Below are positions 10,293-18,683 of a DNA stretch of 45,345 nt, one piece after another; position 1 is the first letter of the stretch; each line of letters opens with the position of its first letter. The stretch spans positions 1-45,345 of the forward strand of contig JADJVI010000002.1 in NCBI GenBank assembly GCA_016710645.1. Reading direction: 5' to 3'. The stretch is from Actinomycetales bacterium (GTDB lineage Bacteria; Actinomycetota; Actinomycetes; Actinomycetales; Dermatophilaceae). The position numbers and the translations under genes were made by a program. The notes under the pieces are model-generated. The model had not been told where the DNA came from. It searched no databases and was given only the letters and a program-made list of their open reading frames with translations.

Positions 10293-10311
10293 GTTCATTT
10301 CTCAGCCACTC

Positions 10312-10659
10312 TCAGAGATAGAGCCCGGTCGAGCCGGCTTCGACGCGGGGAGCGGCCACGGCGTGAATGTCCTTCTCCCGCAACAGGATGTAGGGCTTGG
10401 ACCGCAACTCGACCTCGTGTCGGTCCTCGGGGTCGAAGAGAACGCGATCGCCGACTTCGACATGGCGGACGTTGCCTCCAACGGCCATCACGCTCGCCCA
10501 GGAGAGCCGCTTGCCCACCGACGCTGTCGCGGGGATGAGGATGCCGCCGCCGGATTTCCGGTCACCCGATTCGGCCTCGACGGACACCAGGACCCGATCG
10601 GCGAGCATGCGAATGGGCAGCCGCTCGGCGTCGGAGCGAGCGGAGGGACGGGACGGCAT
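10312..10659 (-). CDS. Solitary GroES-like (Cpn10) co-chaperonin
   Basis: 115 aa. A Cpn10 fold is recognisable: IRMLADRVLVSVE, a mobile-loop region SGGGILIP with the hydrophobic tripeptide (ILI) that binds GroEL, VGDRVLFDPED, and the closing YILLREKDIHAV. It is more divergent than housekeeping GroES and no groEL is nearby. The start could be the ATG at 10659 or at 10608; I keep 10659 because the DUF3618 gene ends only 18 nt upstream. That ATG lies inside a copy of the repeated word GTATGCC. It is likely co-transcribed with DUF3618 and possibly bcp. It may serve as a second GroES or act outside the GroEL ring; this is inference. Confidence 0.82.
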   Translation of the reverse strand: MPSRPSARSDAERLPIRMLADRVLVSVEAESGDRKSGGGILIPATASVGKRLSWASVMAVGGNVRHVEVGDRVLFDPEDRHEVELRSKPYILLREKDIHAVAAPRVEAGSTGLYL

Positions 10660-10677
10660 ACGAGACGACGGGCGCGA

Positions 10678-10944
10678 TCAGGCGTTGCGCCGGCGCAGCA
10701 GACCGATCGCCACGAGAACGACTGCGACCGCGCCGAGAACCGCGGCAATGCGCTCGGTGCGCAGCGCTCCGGTCTCGTCCCGGGTGGCGGCGGCGAAGGA
10801 CGCCCGCGCCGATTCGGTCTGGCGCCGCATGATTTCCTGCGGCTGGGCGCGGAAGGCGAGTTCGTCGACCGTGTCGGCCAGGCGAGACCTGGCCGCCTCG
10901 ATCTCGGCCTGCAGCTGGGCAATCGAGGGTGTCGCGTCGCTCAT
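10678..10944 (-). CDS. DUF3618 small membrane protein
   Basis: 88 aa. The N-terminal amphipathic helix (IAQLQAEIEAARSRLADTVDELAFRAQP) is the DUF3618 signature. A single transmembrane helix follows (IAAVLGAVAVVLVAIGLL) with a positive end RRRNA. AGAAGGGA before the second ATG (10944) favours that start over 10950. It lies next to bcp, as the small membrane gene Rv2520c lies next to bcp in M. tuberculosis. The biochemical function is unknown. Confidence 0.85.
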   Translation of the reverse strand: MSDATPSIAQLQAEIEAARSRLADTVDELAFRAQPQEIMRRQTESARASFAAATRDETGALRTERIAAVLGAVAVVLVAIGLLRRRNA

Positions 10945-10998
10945 GTCCATCCCTTCTCTTGGCGCAAGACTAGCCCGCAGCGGTCGGTGCGGGTCGCC

Positions 10999-11466
10999 TC
11001 AGAGGCCAAGGTCCTTGCGCAGCTTGGCCACGTGCCCGGTGGCCTTGACGTTGTATCGCGCGTCGGCGATCTTGCCCGCCTCGTCGACCACGAAAGTGGA
11101 CCGGATGACACCGGTCACCGTCTTGCCGTACATCGTCTTCTCGCCGAACGCCCCGTATGCCGTGAGCGTCGCCCGATCGGGGTCGGACAGCAGGGTGATC
11201 GTCAGCCCGTCGCGCTCGCGGAACCGGGCCAACTTGGCCGGTGCATCCGGTGAGATGCCGAGCACGGCATACCCCTGGGCGGCCAGTGCGTCGAGGGAGT
11301 CGGAAAAGTCGCAGGCTTGCTTGGTGCAGCCGGGGGTCATCGCGGCGGGGTAGAAGTAGACGATGACCTTGCGCCCGGCGTAATCCGAGAGGGACACCTG
11401 CCCGCCGGTGTCGTCGGTAAGGGTAAAGGCGGGGGCGGTGTCACCGGGTTGCAGCCGGGTCGTCAT
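10999..11466 (-). CDS. bcp: Thioredoxin-dependent thiol peroxidase Bcp/PrxQ
   Basis: 155 aa, normal family length. Reduces H2O2 and organic hydroperoxides using thioredoxin. The peroxidatic Cys is in AAMTPGCTKQACDF, with the resolving Cys five residues later as in the alpha2-type PrxQ subgroup. The opening GDTAPAFTLTDDTGG and the segment VIVYFYPA are standard; the usual KDxTPGC reads AMTPGC. AGGAGGA precedes the ATG at 11466. It is divergent from the nickel/cobalt transporter operon. Confidence 0.95.
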   Translation of the reverse strand: MTTRLQPGDTAPAFTLTDDTGGQVSLSDYAGRKVIVYFYPAAMTPGCTKQACDFSDSLDALAAQGYAVLGISPDAPAKLARFRERDGLTITLLSDPDRATLTAYGAFGEKTMYGKTVTGVIRSTFVVDEAGKIADARYNVKATGHVAKLRKDLGL

Positions 11467-11495
11467 CGAATCCTCCTGGGCCGGACCAAGGTTGG

Positions 11496-11518
11496 TTATT
11501 GCAAGTCATGTGCAATAA
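11496..11518. promoter_or_regulatory. Putative Nur box (nickel-responsive Fur-family operator)
   Basis: A perfect 8-bp inverted repeat, TTATTGCA, 7 nt, TGCAATAA. Its centre reads TTGCAA-N5-GTGCAA, one base off the Streptomyces Nur consensus as I recall it (TTGCAA-N5-TTGCAA). It lies 76 bp upstream of nikM. An AT-rich palindrome is conspicuous in this GC-rich sequence. An ArsR/SmtB-type site is the alternative. Confidence 0.6.
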
Positions 11519-11593
11519 GGTCGAGGGTGGATCAGCACCGCTCGCTCGGCCCACGCTACCCGCCCCGCTCCATATGCCAGCTCAGGAGGCCCC

Positions 11594-12295
11594 GTGCACG
11601 TCCCCGACGGGTTCATCTCCGCACCCTGGTCGCTGGCCACCGGTGTCGTGGCCGCCGGCGCCGTGGCCCTGGCCCTGCGCGGAGCCCGGCGCGAGCTCGA
11701 TGACCGCACCGCCCCGTTGGCCGGACTGGTGGCGACCTTCGTCTTCGCCGGCCAGATGGTCAACTTCCCGGTCGCCGCGGGCACGTCCGGGCATCTGCTG
11801 GGCGGCACCCTCGCGGCCGTCCTCGTCGGGCCATGGACGGCGACCCTCTGCCTCACTGTGGTGCTGCTCGTGCAGGCGCTGCTCTTCGCCGATGGGGGCC
11901 TCACCGCCTTGGGCACGAACATCACGCTCATGGGCGTCATCGGCGTGTGGGTCGGGTATGCCGTGTTCCGCCTCGCTGCTCGCGCGCTCCCCCGGCCCCG
12001 GGCAAGGCAGCGCCCGGTGGTCCCCCTCGCCGCGGGCATTGGAGGCTTTGTGTCGGTGCCCGCCGCAGCGGCCGGTTTCGCGCTGCTCTTCGCCATCGGC
12101 GGCAGCGCCCCCATCGCCCTGTCGACCTTGATGTCGGCCATGGTCGGCGTCCACCTCGCCATCGGCCTGGGCGAAGCGGTCATCACGGCCCTGGTCGTCG
12201 GAAGTGTCCTCGCGGTGCGACCCGACCTCGTCCACGGCGCCCGAGGGCTGGTCAGCGCCCCAGTCCTGGTCACCCACGGGGGAACCGCGCGATGA
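11594..12295 (+). CDS. nikM: Nickel/cobalt ECF transporter, substrate-binding membrane protein NikM/CbiM
   Basis: 233 aa. The S-component captures Ni2+ or Co2+ through its extreme N-terminus. The protein begins MHVPDG, so the essential His2 is present; this also fixes the GTG at 11594, which has AGGAGG upstream. A second conserved His lies in AAGTSGHLLGG. Six to seven hydrophobic segments follow. The gene starts a four-gene operon whose members overlap. CbiM and NikM cannot be separated safely from sequence alone. The upstream Nur-like box and the PDGLE partner favour nickel. Confidence 0.92.
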   Translation: MHVPDGFISAPWSLATGVVAAGAVALALRGARRELDDRTAPLAGLVATFVFAGQMVNFPVAAGTSGHLLGGTLAAVLVGPWTATLCLTVVLLVQALLFADGGLTALGTNITLMGVIGVWVGYAVFRLAARALPRPRARQRPVVPLAAGIGGFVSVPAAAAGFALLFAIGGSAPIALSTLMSAMVGVHLAIGLGEAVITALVVGSVLAVRPDLVHGARGLVSAPVLVTHGGTAR

Positions 12296-12576
12296 GCCGC
12301 TCCACCGGGCTCTCAACCGCCCCCTCGCGAGCGGGACGGAGCTGGTGGCTGCTCGGGCTCGGCGTCGCTCTGCTCATCGCCGGGGTGGTGAGCCGGTTCG
12401 CCTCCAGCGCGCCCGACGGGCTCGAACGCGTCGCCGAGGATCACGGCATCGCTGCCAACGCCGTCGAACACCACGCCCTGCTGAGCTACGACGGGTCCTC
12501 GGCCCTGGTGGGCCTCGGCATCGTCCTCGTGCTCACCAGCGCCTTGAGCTGGGCGGTGCGCACGCGTGGGCGCTGA
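12292..12576 (+). CDS. nikN: PDGLE-domain small subunit NikN of the nickel/cobalt transporter
   Basis: 94 aa. Two transmembrane helices (WWLLGLGVALLIAGVVSRF and ALVGLGIVLVLTSALSWAV) flank an extracytoplasmic loop with the hallmark SSAPDGLERVAEDHG. Such proteins are required for metal loading of the NikM core. The ATG overlaps the nikM stop (ATGA), and the 3' end overlaps nikQ by 11 bp. Confidence 0.88.
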   Translation: MSRSTGLSTAPSRAGRSWWLLGLGVALLIAGVVSRFASSAPDGLERVAEDHGIAANAVEHHALLSYDGSSALVGLGIVLVLTSALSWAVRTRGR

Positions 12577-13237
12577 GCACGGCCACCTGCTGCACGTCCA
12601 CGGCCACTCCTCGCTGCACCGGATGAGCGCCCACCACAAGGTCCTGCTCGCGGTCGCTTTCGTGCTCATCGTCGTCGCCACCCCCACGGGCGTCTTCTGG
12701 CCGTATGCCGTGCACGCGGCACTCCTGCTCGGCGCCGTCGCCCTCTCCCGGGTCCCACCGGCATACCTGGCTCGTCGCATGGTGGTGGAGGTGCCGTTCG
12801 TCGTCTTCGCGCTGTGGTTGCCCTTCGTCGCCACCGGGCCCCGGGTGACTGTGGCGGGTGTGTCGCTGTCGGAAGCGGGCCTGACCGCAGCCGCCGCCCT
12901 GTTGGCCAAGGGCACCCTGGGGGTGCTCGCCGCACTGCTGCTGGGAGCGACCACCGAGGTGCGCGACCTGCTCGACGGTCTGCGTCGGCTGCGGATGCCG
13001 GCGACCCTCGTCGAGATCATGGGCTTCATGGTCCGCTATCTCGAGGTCGTGGGCGGCGAACTGCGCCGCATGCGAGTGGCCCTGCTCTCGCGCGGGTTCG
13101 ACCCGCGGTCACCCCGCCATTGGCCGGTGCTCGCCCGCGCGCTGGGGGCGCTGTTCGTGCGCTCCTACGAGCGCGGCGAGCGGGTGCACCTGGCGATGGT
13201 CTCGCGCGGCTACCAACCCAACGCGTCGAGGCGCTGA
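12566..13237 (+). CDS. nikQ: ECF transporter transmembrane (T) component NikQ/CbiQ
   Basis: 223 aa from a GTG start. A His-rich cytoplasmic N-terminus (AEHGHLLHVHGHSSLHR) precedes five hydrophobic segments. Two coupling-helix motifs typical of CbiQ are visible, ALLSRGF (about residue 173) and AMVSRGY near the C-terminus; these touch the ATPase subunits. The N-terminal histidines may buffer metal. Overlaps join it to nikN (11 bp) and nikO (1 bp, TGATG). Confidence 0.9.
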   Translation: MGAEHGHLLHVHGHSSLHRMSAHHKVLLAVAFVLIVVATPTGVFWPYAVHAALLLGAVALSRVPPAYLARRMVVEVPFVVFALWLPFVATGPRVTVAGVSLSEAGLTAAAALLAKGTLGVLAALLLGATTEVRDLLDGLRRLRMPATLVEIMGFMVRYLEVVGGELRRMRVALLSRGFDPRSPRHWPVLARALGALFVRSYERGERVHLAMVSRGYQPNASRR

Positions 13238-14019
13238 TGGGCGTCCCGGTGCTGGAAGTCCGCGGCCTCGCCTATGCCTACCCCGACGGCAACCAGGCGC
13301 TCTTTGGGGTCGACCTGCACGTCCACCGCGGCGAGCGCGTCGCCCTGCTCGGTCCCAACGGTGCCGGCAAGACCACCCTGGTGCTCCACCTCAACGGCAT
13401 CCTCGGGGCCGCGGCACGCTCTGGCACCAGCGCGGGCACCGTCAGTGTCTCCGGGATGCCGGTCGAGGCGGCCAACCTCGCCGAGATCCGCCGCCGGGTC
13501 GGCATCGTCTTTCAGGACCCCGACGACCAGTTGTTCATGCCGACGGTGCGCGACGACGTGGCCTTCGGCCCGGGGAACCTCGGGCTCAGCGCGGCCGAGG
13601 TCAACCTCCGGGTCGTTGAGGCCCTGGAGGCGGTGGGGATGAGCCAGTATGCCGACCGGCCGCCGCACCACCTGTCGTTCGGGCAGCGTCGGCGAGTGGC
13701 CGTGGCGACGGTGCTGGCGATGCGGCCGGAGATCCTCGTCCTCGATGAACCCTCCTCCAACCTCGACCCGGCCTCGCGCCGGGAACTCGCCGAGATCCTC
13801 ACCAGCTTGGACGTGACGATCCTCATGGTCACCCACGACCTGCCTTATGCGCTGCAGCTGTGCGAGCGCTCGGTGATCCTCTCGGACGGGGTGATCGTGG
13901 CCGACGGTCCGACCCGCGAGGTCTTGGCAGACGCCGCGCTGATGGCCGCTCACCGGCTCGAGTTGCCATTCGGCTTCGACCCGGTCACGACCAGAGTGCC
14001 CGCACCCACCGAAAGGTGA
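13237..14019 (+). CDS. nikO: ECF transporter ATPase NikO/CbiO
   Basis: 260 aa ABC ATPase energising Ni/Co uptake. It shows Walker A GPNGAGKTT, Q-loop FQDPDDQLF (the DDQ version typical of ECF ATPases), signature LSFGQRRRVAVA, Walker B ILVLDEPSSNLDP and switch His in VTHD. The last 35 bp overlap the 3' end of the convergent pxpC, so the two operons are packed tail to tail without a terminator between them. Confidence 0.93.
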   Translation: MGVPVLEVRGLAYAYPDGNQALFGVDLHVHRGERVALLGPNGAGKTTLVLHLNGILGAAARSGTSAGTVSVSGMPVEAANLAEIRRRVGIVFQDPDDQLFMPTVRDDVAFGPGNLGLSAAEVNLRVVEALEAVGMSQYADRPPHHLSFGQRRRVAVATVLAMRPEILVLDEPSSNLDPASRRELAEILTSLDVTILMVTHDLPYALQLCERSVILSDGVIVADGPTREVLADAALMAAHRLELPFGFDPVTTRVPAPTER

Positions 14020-14866
14020 CCGGCTGCCCCGGCACGAGTTGGGCGACGAGGTCGACATCGACCGACTCGACGACACCGATGACGGGGTAGCCGCCCGTGA
14101 CGGGATGGTCGTTGAGGAAGATGACGGGTTCACCGTTCGGTGGCACTTGGATCGCCCCGCGCACCATGCCCTCGCTCGGCAGTTCCCGGTTGCGGGCCTC
14201 CGGACGCCGGACCAGGGGTTCGCCGAGCAACCGGACGCCACGGCGGTCACTGCGATCCGAAACCGTCCACGGTGTGGTCGCGAGGGCAGCCGGGTCCTCG
14301 AAGCAGTCGCGCCGCGGACCTGGAGATACGCGCACGACCACCGCGCCGGTCGTCGGCACTGCGACGGGGGCAAGGTCGACGTGCGGCCACCGGCGAGGTG
14401 CTCGGCCGATCGGCAGGACATCGCCGGCGCGCAGAGGCGGCGGCCCGAGCCCCGACATCGTGTCCAGCGAGCGTGATCCGAGGACTGGCTCGACCGCAAA
14501 ACCGCCCCGCACGGAGAGGTAGGTGCGCAGACCTGCCGTCGGCGGGCCGAGGACGAGTTCCGCCCCGTCGGGGAGGGGGAAGGGCGCGGCATACCCGACT
14601 GCCACCCCGTCGACGGTGGCTGGACCCACCGCGCCCGTGAGGCACACGAGCACCTCACCCTCGGCGCGAACGTGCAGCCCGCCGAAGGTGACCTCGATCG
14701 CCGCGCTTCGGGTGCTGTTGCCGAGCAGCCGGGCCCCAAGGGCGTATGCCGCTGTGTCGGCTGCCCCGGCCCGACCCACTCCGACCGCCATATGACCACG
14801 GCGCCCGCCATCCTGGAGGGTGGCCTGTGGTCCCGTCGCGAGGATGCGCAGGCGCCGTCCAGTCAT
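13985..14866 (-). CDS. pxpC: 5-oxoprolinase subunit C (biotin-dependent carboxyltransferase-like fold)
   Basis: About 293 aa. PxpABC splits 5-oxoproline (pyroglutamate) with ATP to give glutamate. Motifs: LATGPQATLQDGGRRGHMAVGVGRAGAAD, YLSVRGGFAVEPVLGSRS, PNGEPVIFLNDHPVTGGYPVIGVV. These match the KipA/PxpC family. The start at 14866 overlaps the pxpB stop (ATGA), and residues before it lack family similarity. It is the last gene of a pxpA-pxpB-pxpC operon. Confidence 0.92.
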   Translation of the reverse strand: MTGRRLRILATGPQATLQDGGRRGHMAVGVGRAGAADTAAYALGARLLGNSTRSAAIEVTFGGLHVRAEGEVLVCLTGAVGPATVDGVAVGYAAPFPLPDGAELVLGPPTAGLRTYLSVRGGFAVEPVLGSRSLDTMSGLGPPPLRAGDVLPIGRAPRRWPHVDLAPVAVPTTGAVVVRVSPGPRRDCFEDPAALATTPWTVSDRSDRRGVRLLGEPLVRRPEARNRELPSEGMVRGAIQVPPNGEPVIFLNDHPVTGGYPVIGVVESVDVDLVAQLVPGQPVTFRWVRALWS

Positions 14867-15537
14867 GTCCGATCCTCGACGAAGGTCACGACCATGCCGG
14901 GGGCGAAGAGGGCAGGTGGCGTGCGGTCGGTATCCCACAGGAGGACATCCGTGGTCCCGATGAGCTGCCATCCCCCGGGGGATTCACGCGGGTAGATCCC
15001 GCTGAACTCCCCGGCGAGAGCGACCGATCCGGCCGGGACCGCAGTGCGGGGTGAGGATCGTCTGGGGACGATCAGCCGGGGATCGCCCCCCACGAGATAG
15101 GCGAACCCTGGGGCGAAGCCCCCGAAGGCCACGCGCCACGGCATACCCGTGTGGGCCTCGACTACCTCCCGCGGCGAGAGGCCGGTATGCCGCGCGACGA
15201 CCTCGAGGTCGGGTCCGTCGTAGCGGACCGCGATCTCGACCTGGCTCGCGTTGGCGACAGCCTCGGCGACGGTCGTGTTGGCGCCCGCCTGTTCGATGGC
15301 ACGCGCGAGTGCGGGCAGATCGGCGCCGGCGCGGGCGACGACGAGGACAGAGCGGGCCGCCGGGACGATGTCCTCGACATCGGCCCAGACACCCCGCCTG
15401 CTCAGCATCTGCTGGTCGAGGGCGGCCGACAGGGCCAGCACCGCATCGATGTCGTTCGTCTCCACGAGGATTGCCGTATCGCCCATCGGCAGCAGGCGAG
15501 TCACGACACCTCGGCCCTGGGCGGGGGTCACGACCAT
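14863..15537 (-). CDS. pxpB: 5-oxoprolinase subunit B (KipI-like)
   Basis: 224 aa. The signature block is nearly complete: VRYDGPDLEVVARHTGLS, EVVEAHTGMPWRVAFGGFAPGFAYLVGGDPRL, VPRRSSPRTAVPAGSVALAG and SGIYPRESPGGWQLIGTT. It overlaps pxpA by about 10 bp upstream and pxpC by 4 bp downstream, so the three subunits are translationally coupled. In Bacillus, KipI also inhibits the sporulation kinase KinA; that role is not expected here. Confidence 0.93.
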   Translation of the reverse strand: MVVTPAQGRGVVTRLLPMGDTAILVETNDIDAVLALSAALDQQMLSRRGVWADVEDIVPAARSVLVVARAGADLPALARAIEQAGANTTVAEAVANASQVEIAVRYDGPDLEVVARHTGLSPREVVEAHTGMPWRVAFGGFAPGFAYLVGGDPRLIVPRRSSPRTAVPAGSVALAGEFSGIYPRESPGGWQLIGTTDVLLWDTDRTPPALFAPGMVVTFVEDRT

Positions 15538-16328
15538 CCCGGCTGCGTCCCGGCGGCGGGCGTGCCATCGACGAACGGGCCGATGGCAATGCCGGCCTCG
15601 ATGAGAGCCGTTCTGACAGCCCGGGCCAGGTCGACTGCCCCGGGAGAGTCGCCGTGGATGCAGATCGAGTCGGCAGTGAGTCTGAGGTCATTCCCGTCGA
15701 TCGCCTGGATCACTCCCTCGGTCACGAGCCGAACCATCCGCGACGCGACGTCCGAGGGGTCGTGCAAGACCGCGCTGGGGTGGCGTCGCGACACGAGGTT
15801 GCCGTCAGCGGTGTAGGCCCGGTCGGCGAAAGCCTCCCGCACGATCCGCAGACCGGCGGCCTGTGCGGTGGCCAGGAGCACCGACCCCGCCAGGCCCATG
15901 AGGACGAGATCAGGGTTGTAGGCCAGCACCGCGTCGACGACCGCCTGCGCCTGCCGTTCGTCAACCGCGGCCGTGTTGTAGAGCGCTCCATGCGGCTTGA
16001 GATACCGCACCCTCGTGCCAGCCACCCGGGCGAGCCCGTCAAGGGCGCCGAGTTGATAGATGACGTCGGCGGTGAGCTCCGGCGAGGGCATGTCGATGGC
16101 CCACCTGCCGAAGCCAGCAAGATGGTTGTAGCCCACGTGGGCGCCGATGACGACACCTCGTTCAGCCGCTGCGGCGCACGTCCGTTTCAGAGTGAGCGCA
16201 TCGCCGGCATGGAAGCCGCAGGCGACATTGGCCGAGGACACCATGTCGAGCATCGCGGCATCGTCGCCCAGGCGGTAGGTGCCGTAGGACTCACCAAGGT
16301 CGGCGTTGAGGTCGATCCGAAGGGTCAT
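15528..16328 (-). CDS. pxpA: 5-oxoprolinase subunit A (LamB/YcsF family)
   Basis: About 266 aa. Family motifs: IDLNADLGESYG, SSANVACGFHAGD, IGAHVGYNHLAGFGR, VRYLKPHGALYN, EAFADRAYTADGNLVSR and ICIHGDSPGA. The frame continues upstream through tRNA-Leu, which is not coding. I chose the ATG at 16328 because AGGA lies about 8 bases upstream and homologues begin right before IDLNADLGE; the ATG at 16337 is an alternative. It is the first gene of the pxp operon. Confidence 0.93.
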   Translation of the reverse strand: MTLRIDLNADLGESYGTYRLGDDAAMLDMVSSANVACGFHAGDALTLKRTCAAAAERGVVIGAHVGYNHLAGFGRWAIDMPSPELTADVIYQLGALDGLARVAGTRVRYLKPHGALYNTAAVDERQAQAVVDAVLAYNPDLVLMGLAGSVLLATAQAAGLRIVREAFADRAYTADGNLVSRRHPSAVLHDPSDVASRMVRLVTEGVIQAIDGNDLRLTADSICIHGDSPGAVDLARAVRTALIEAGIAIGPFVDGTPAAGTQPGWS

Positions 16329-16360
16329 GTCACTCATCCTGGCCGCCGAGCGGCTCGTCG

Positions 16361-16442
<82 letters not shown>

Positions 16443-16479
16443 GCGGCGCCCACTCTAATCGCCTCAGCCGGCAGCCTGG

Positions 16480-18072
16480 TCAGACGACCCGGACGGTGAT
16501 GGTGTGCAGGCCCGTCGCTCCGTCGGGATCGGAGGGCCGGACGTCGGCGGTCTGCCACTGCCCGGTCCCGTCCTGAGCGCGCACGGTGACCGTGTGCGAA
16601 CCCGGCTGGGCGTCCCAGGTATAGACCCACTGCCGCCACGCACTGGTCGCGGGTTCGTCGCCCAGGCGGGCCGGTTGCCACGGTCCGTCGTCGATCCGCA
16701 CCTGGACGGCGGCGATCCCCCGCCCGGTGTCCCAGGCAACGCCGGCCACGGCGACCGTGCCGGCCCGCACCTCGCGACCGCTGCGCGGGACATCGATGCG
16801 GCTCGCAGTCTTGACCGGCCCGAAGGCCGACCAGCCGCGCGGCGTCCAGTAGCCCTGGTCGGTCTCGAAGCGGGTGACCTTGAGCTCGGTCACCCACTTG
16901 GTGGCGCTCACATAGCCGTAGAGGCCGGGGACCACGAGCCGGACAGGGAAGCCGTGGTTGGCGGGGAGCGGTTGACCGTTCATGCCGATGGCCAGCAGCG
17001 CATCACGGTCGTCGGTGAGCGCAGTCAGCGGCGTGCCCGCGGTCCAACCGTCGATGCTGCGGGACAGCACCATGTCGGCACCGGCCCGCGGTCCGGCCTG
17101 GGCGAGTAGCTCCCGGACTGGCCAACCCAACCATCGGGCATTGCCGACCAGGTCGCCGCCGACCTCGTTCGACACGCACGCGAGGGTCACCCAACGCTCG
17201 ACGAGCGGCTTGCGCAGCAACTCTGCCCAGGTGAGCACGATCTCGCGCTCCACCTCGCCGATGACCCGCAGCGACCAGGTCGCCGGGTCGACCGATGGCA
17301 CCCGCAAGGCCGTGTCGATGCGGAAGAACGCCGAGGCGGGGGTTTGCCACGGGAGCGCACCGGGCGTGCCTAGGTCCGCTGCGGCAGCGGCAGGTGCGGT
17401 TGCGCCGGCAGTCGGGAGGACGATCGAGGCTCGCGCGGTCTGGGCGCCAGAGCCGGCGGTGAGGCCCCGGCCGATCGGCACCGCGCTGACGGCCGCGGCA
17501 CCCGCTGCCAGGCGCAGCACCGACCGGCGATCTGCCAGTCCGGGCTGGCCGGTGCCAGCGCGCTGCTGGTCGGCGCGGTCGCCGATCCAGCCCGTGAGCA
17601 GCACGGCCCACACGCCACCGCCACCGACCGTCGGCAGGGCACTCATCGCCGCGGCGTCGGGCCGGGTGGCGACGATGAGGGCCGCGATGGCGACGACGAC
17701 CGTCACGCCCCCCAGGGCCAGCCGAGGAGCCCGGGCAGCCAGGACACCAAGGCCCGCGAGAATGGCCCCCATCACCAGGGCCAGGCCGCACCAGAGTGCG
17801 ATCTTGTCGGCGGTGCCGAAGAGGTTGACAGCGGCGGCCTTGACCGCGGGCGGAACCCCGTCGACGATCCAGCCGCCCACTGCGACCAGGGGATCGGCAG
17901 ATCGCGTCGCACCGGACAGCGCGTCGACGATCCATGCCAGCAGGCTGGCGGCACCGATGCCGAATGCCCCCGCGGACAGGCCGGTGACGGCATACCAGCC
18001 GGTGCCGTTGCGGGTCGCGCGCTCAGGCGCCTGCGCTCCCGGCAGGTCAGGTATGCCGTCGGGCCGGGTCAT
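16480..18072 (-). CDS. Membrane-anchored molybdopterin-dependent (sulfite oxidase-type) oxidoreductase
   Basis: 530 aa. The first 200 residues carry about four transmembrane helices, then a fifth hydrophobic stretch after DRRSVLRLAAGAAAVSAVP. The Moco-binding sulfite-oxidase domain covers about residues 240-420, with the ligand Cys in VTLACVSNEVGGDLVGNARWLG, followed by NGQPLPANHGFPVRLVVPGLYG and VKWV-like ATKWVTELKV. A C-terminal Ig-like dimerisation domain starts near VAVAGVAWDTGRGIAAVQVRID. The catalytic part should face the outside. The substrate is unknown (sulfite, or protein methionine sulfoxide as for MsrP/YedY relatives). Its ATG overlaps the rdgB stop, so it is coupled to nucleotide-housekeeping genes, an unexpected pairing. 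Confidence 0.88.
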   Translation of the reverse strand: MTRPDGIPDLPGAQAPERATRNGTGWYAVTGLSAGAFGIGAASLLAWIVDALSGATRSADPLVAVGGWIVDGVPPAVKAAAVNLFGTADKIALWCGLALVMGAILAGLGVLAARAPRLALGGVTVVVAIAALIVATRPDAAAMSALPTVGGGGVWAVLLTGWIGDRADQQRAGTGQPGLADRRSVLRLAAGAAAVSAVPIGRGLTAGSGAQTARASIVLPTAGATAPAAAAADLGTPGALPWQTPASAFFRIDTALRVPSVDPATWSLRVIGEVEREIVLTWAELLRKPLVERWVTLACVSNEVGGDLVGNARWLGWPVRELLAQAGPRAGADMVLSRSIDGWTAGTPLTALTDDRDALLAIGMNGQPLPANHGFPVRLVVPGLYGYVSATKWVTELKVTRFETDQGYWTPRGWSAFGPVKTASRIDVPRSGREVRAGTVAVAGVAWDTGRGIAAVQVRIDDGPWQPARLGDEPATSAWRQWVYTWDAQPGSHTVTVRAQDGTGQWQTADVRPSDPDGATGLHTITVRVV

Positions 18073-18683
18073 CCCGACAACTCCTCACGCAGACAGCTCG
18101 CCAGCGCGCGAAAAGCCTTGCCGCGGTGGGAGATCGCGTTCTTCTCAGCGGGCGTCAACTCGGCCGCGGTGCGGGTGTCACCCTCGACGAGCAGGATCGG
18201 GTCGTAACCAAAACCGTTGCTGCCGCGCGGCGCTCGGGTCAGCGTGCCGCGGAAATGCCCCTCGGCGACCCGCACCCGACCGTTGGGCAGCGCCAGGACG
18301 GCAGCACAGACGAAGCCAGCGCCACGATGCTCGTCGCGCACGTCCGATACCTGCGCCAACAACAGCTCGAGGTTGGCTCGGTCGTCGCCATGGCGGCCGG
18401 CCCACCGGGCGCTGAAGATCCCCGGCGCGCCGCCGAGCACGTCAACGGCGAGGCCGGAGTCATCGGCGAGCGCCGGCAACCCAGTCGCCGCAGCAACAGC
18501 TCGGGCCTTGAGCGCGGCGTTGTCGGCAAAGGTCACCCCGTCTTCGACGACGTCGGCGACATCGGGGAACTCCGACATCCCGACCAGGTCAAGCTCCAAC
18601 TCGGCCAGGACGTCGCCGAGAATCTCGCGCAACTCCCCCACCTTGTGGGCATTGCGGGTGGCCAGGACGATCCGGCGGCTCAC
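18069..18683 (-). CDS. rdgB: dITP/XTP pyrophosphatase (RdgB/HAM1)
   Basis: 204 aa. Removes non-canonical purine triphosphates (ITP, dITP, XTP) before incorporation. Motifs: VLATRNAHKVGELREIL, the metal-site ADDSGLAVDVLGGAPGIFSARWAG, GSNGFGYDPI and ELTPAEKNAISHRGKA. The GTG at 18683 overlaps the rph stop (GTGA), and the 3' end overlaps the next gene (ATGA). The order matches Rv1341 after rphA in M. tuberculosis. Confidence 0.95.
   Translation of the reverse strand: MSRRIVLATRNAHKVGELREILGDVLAELELDLVGMSEFPDVADVVEDGVTFADNAALKARAVAAATGLPALADDSGLAVDVLGGAPGIFSARWAGRHGDDRANLELLLAQVSDVRDEHRGAGFVCAAVLALPNGRVRVAEGHFRGTLTRAPRGSNGFGYDPILLVEGDTRTAAELTPAEKNAISHRGKAFRALASCLREELSG

Noticed and set aside
11467..11593. 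Cobalamin riboswitch before nikM
   Set aside because: Only about 125 bp are available and I see no B12-box; a palindromic operator explains the region better.
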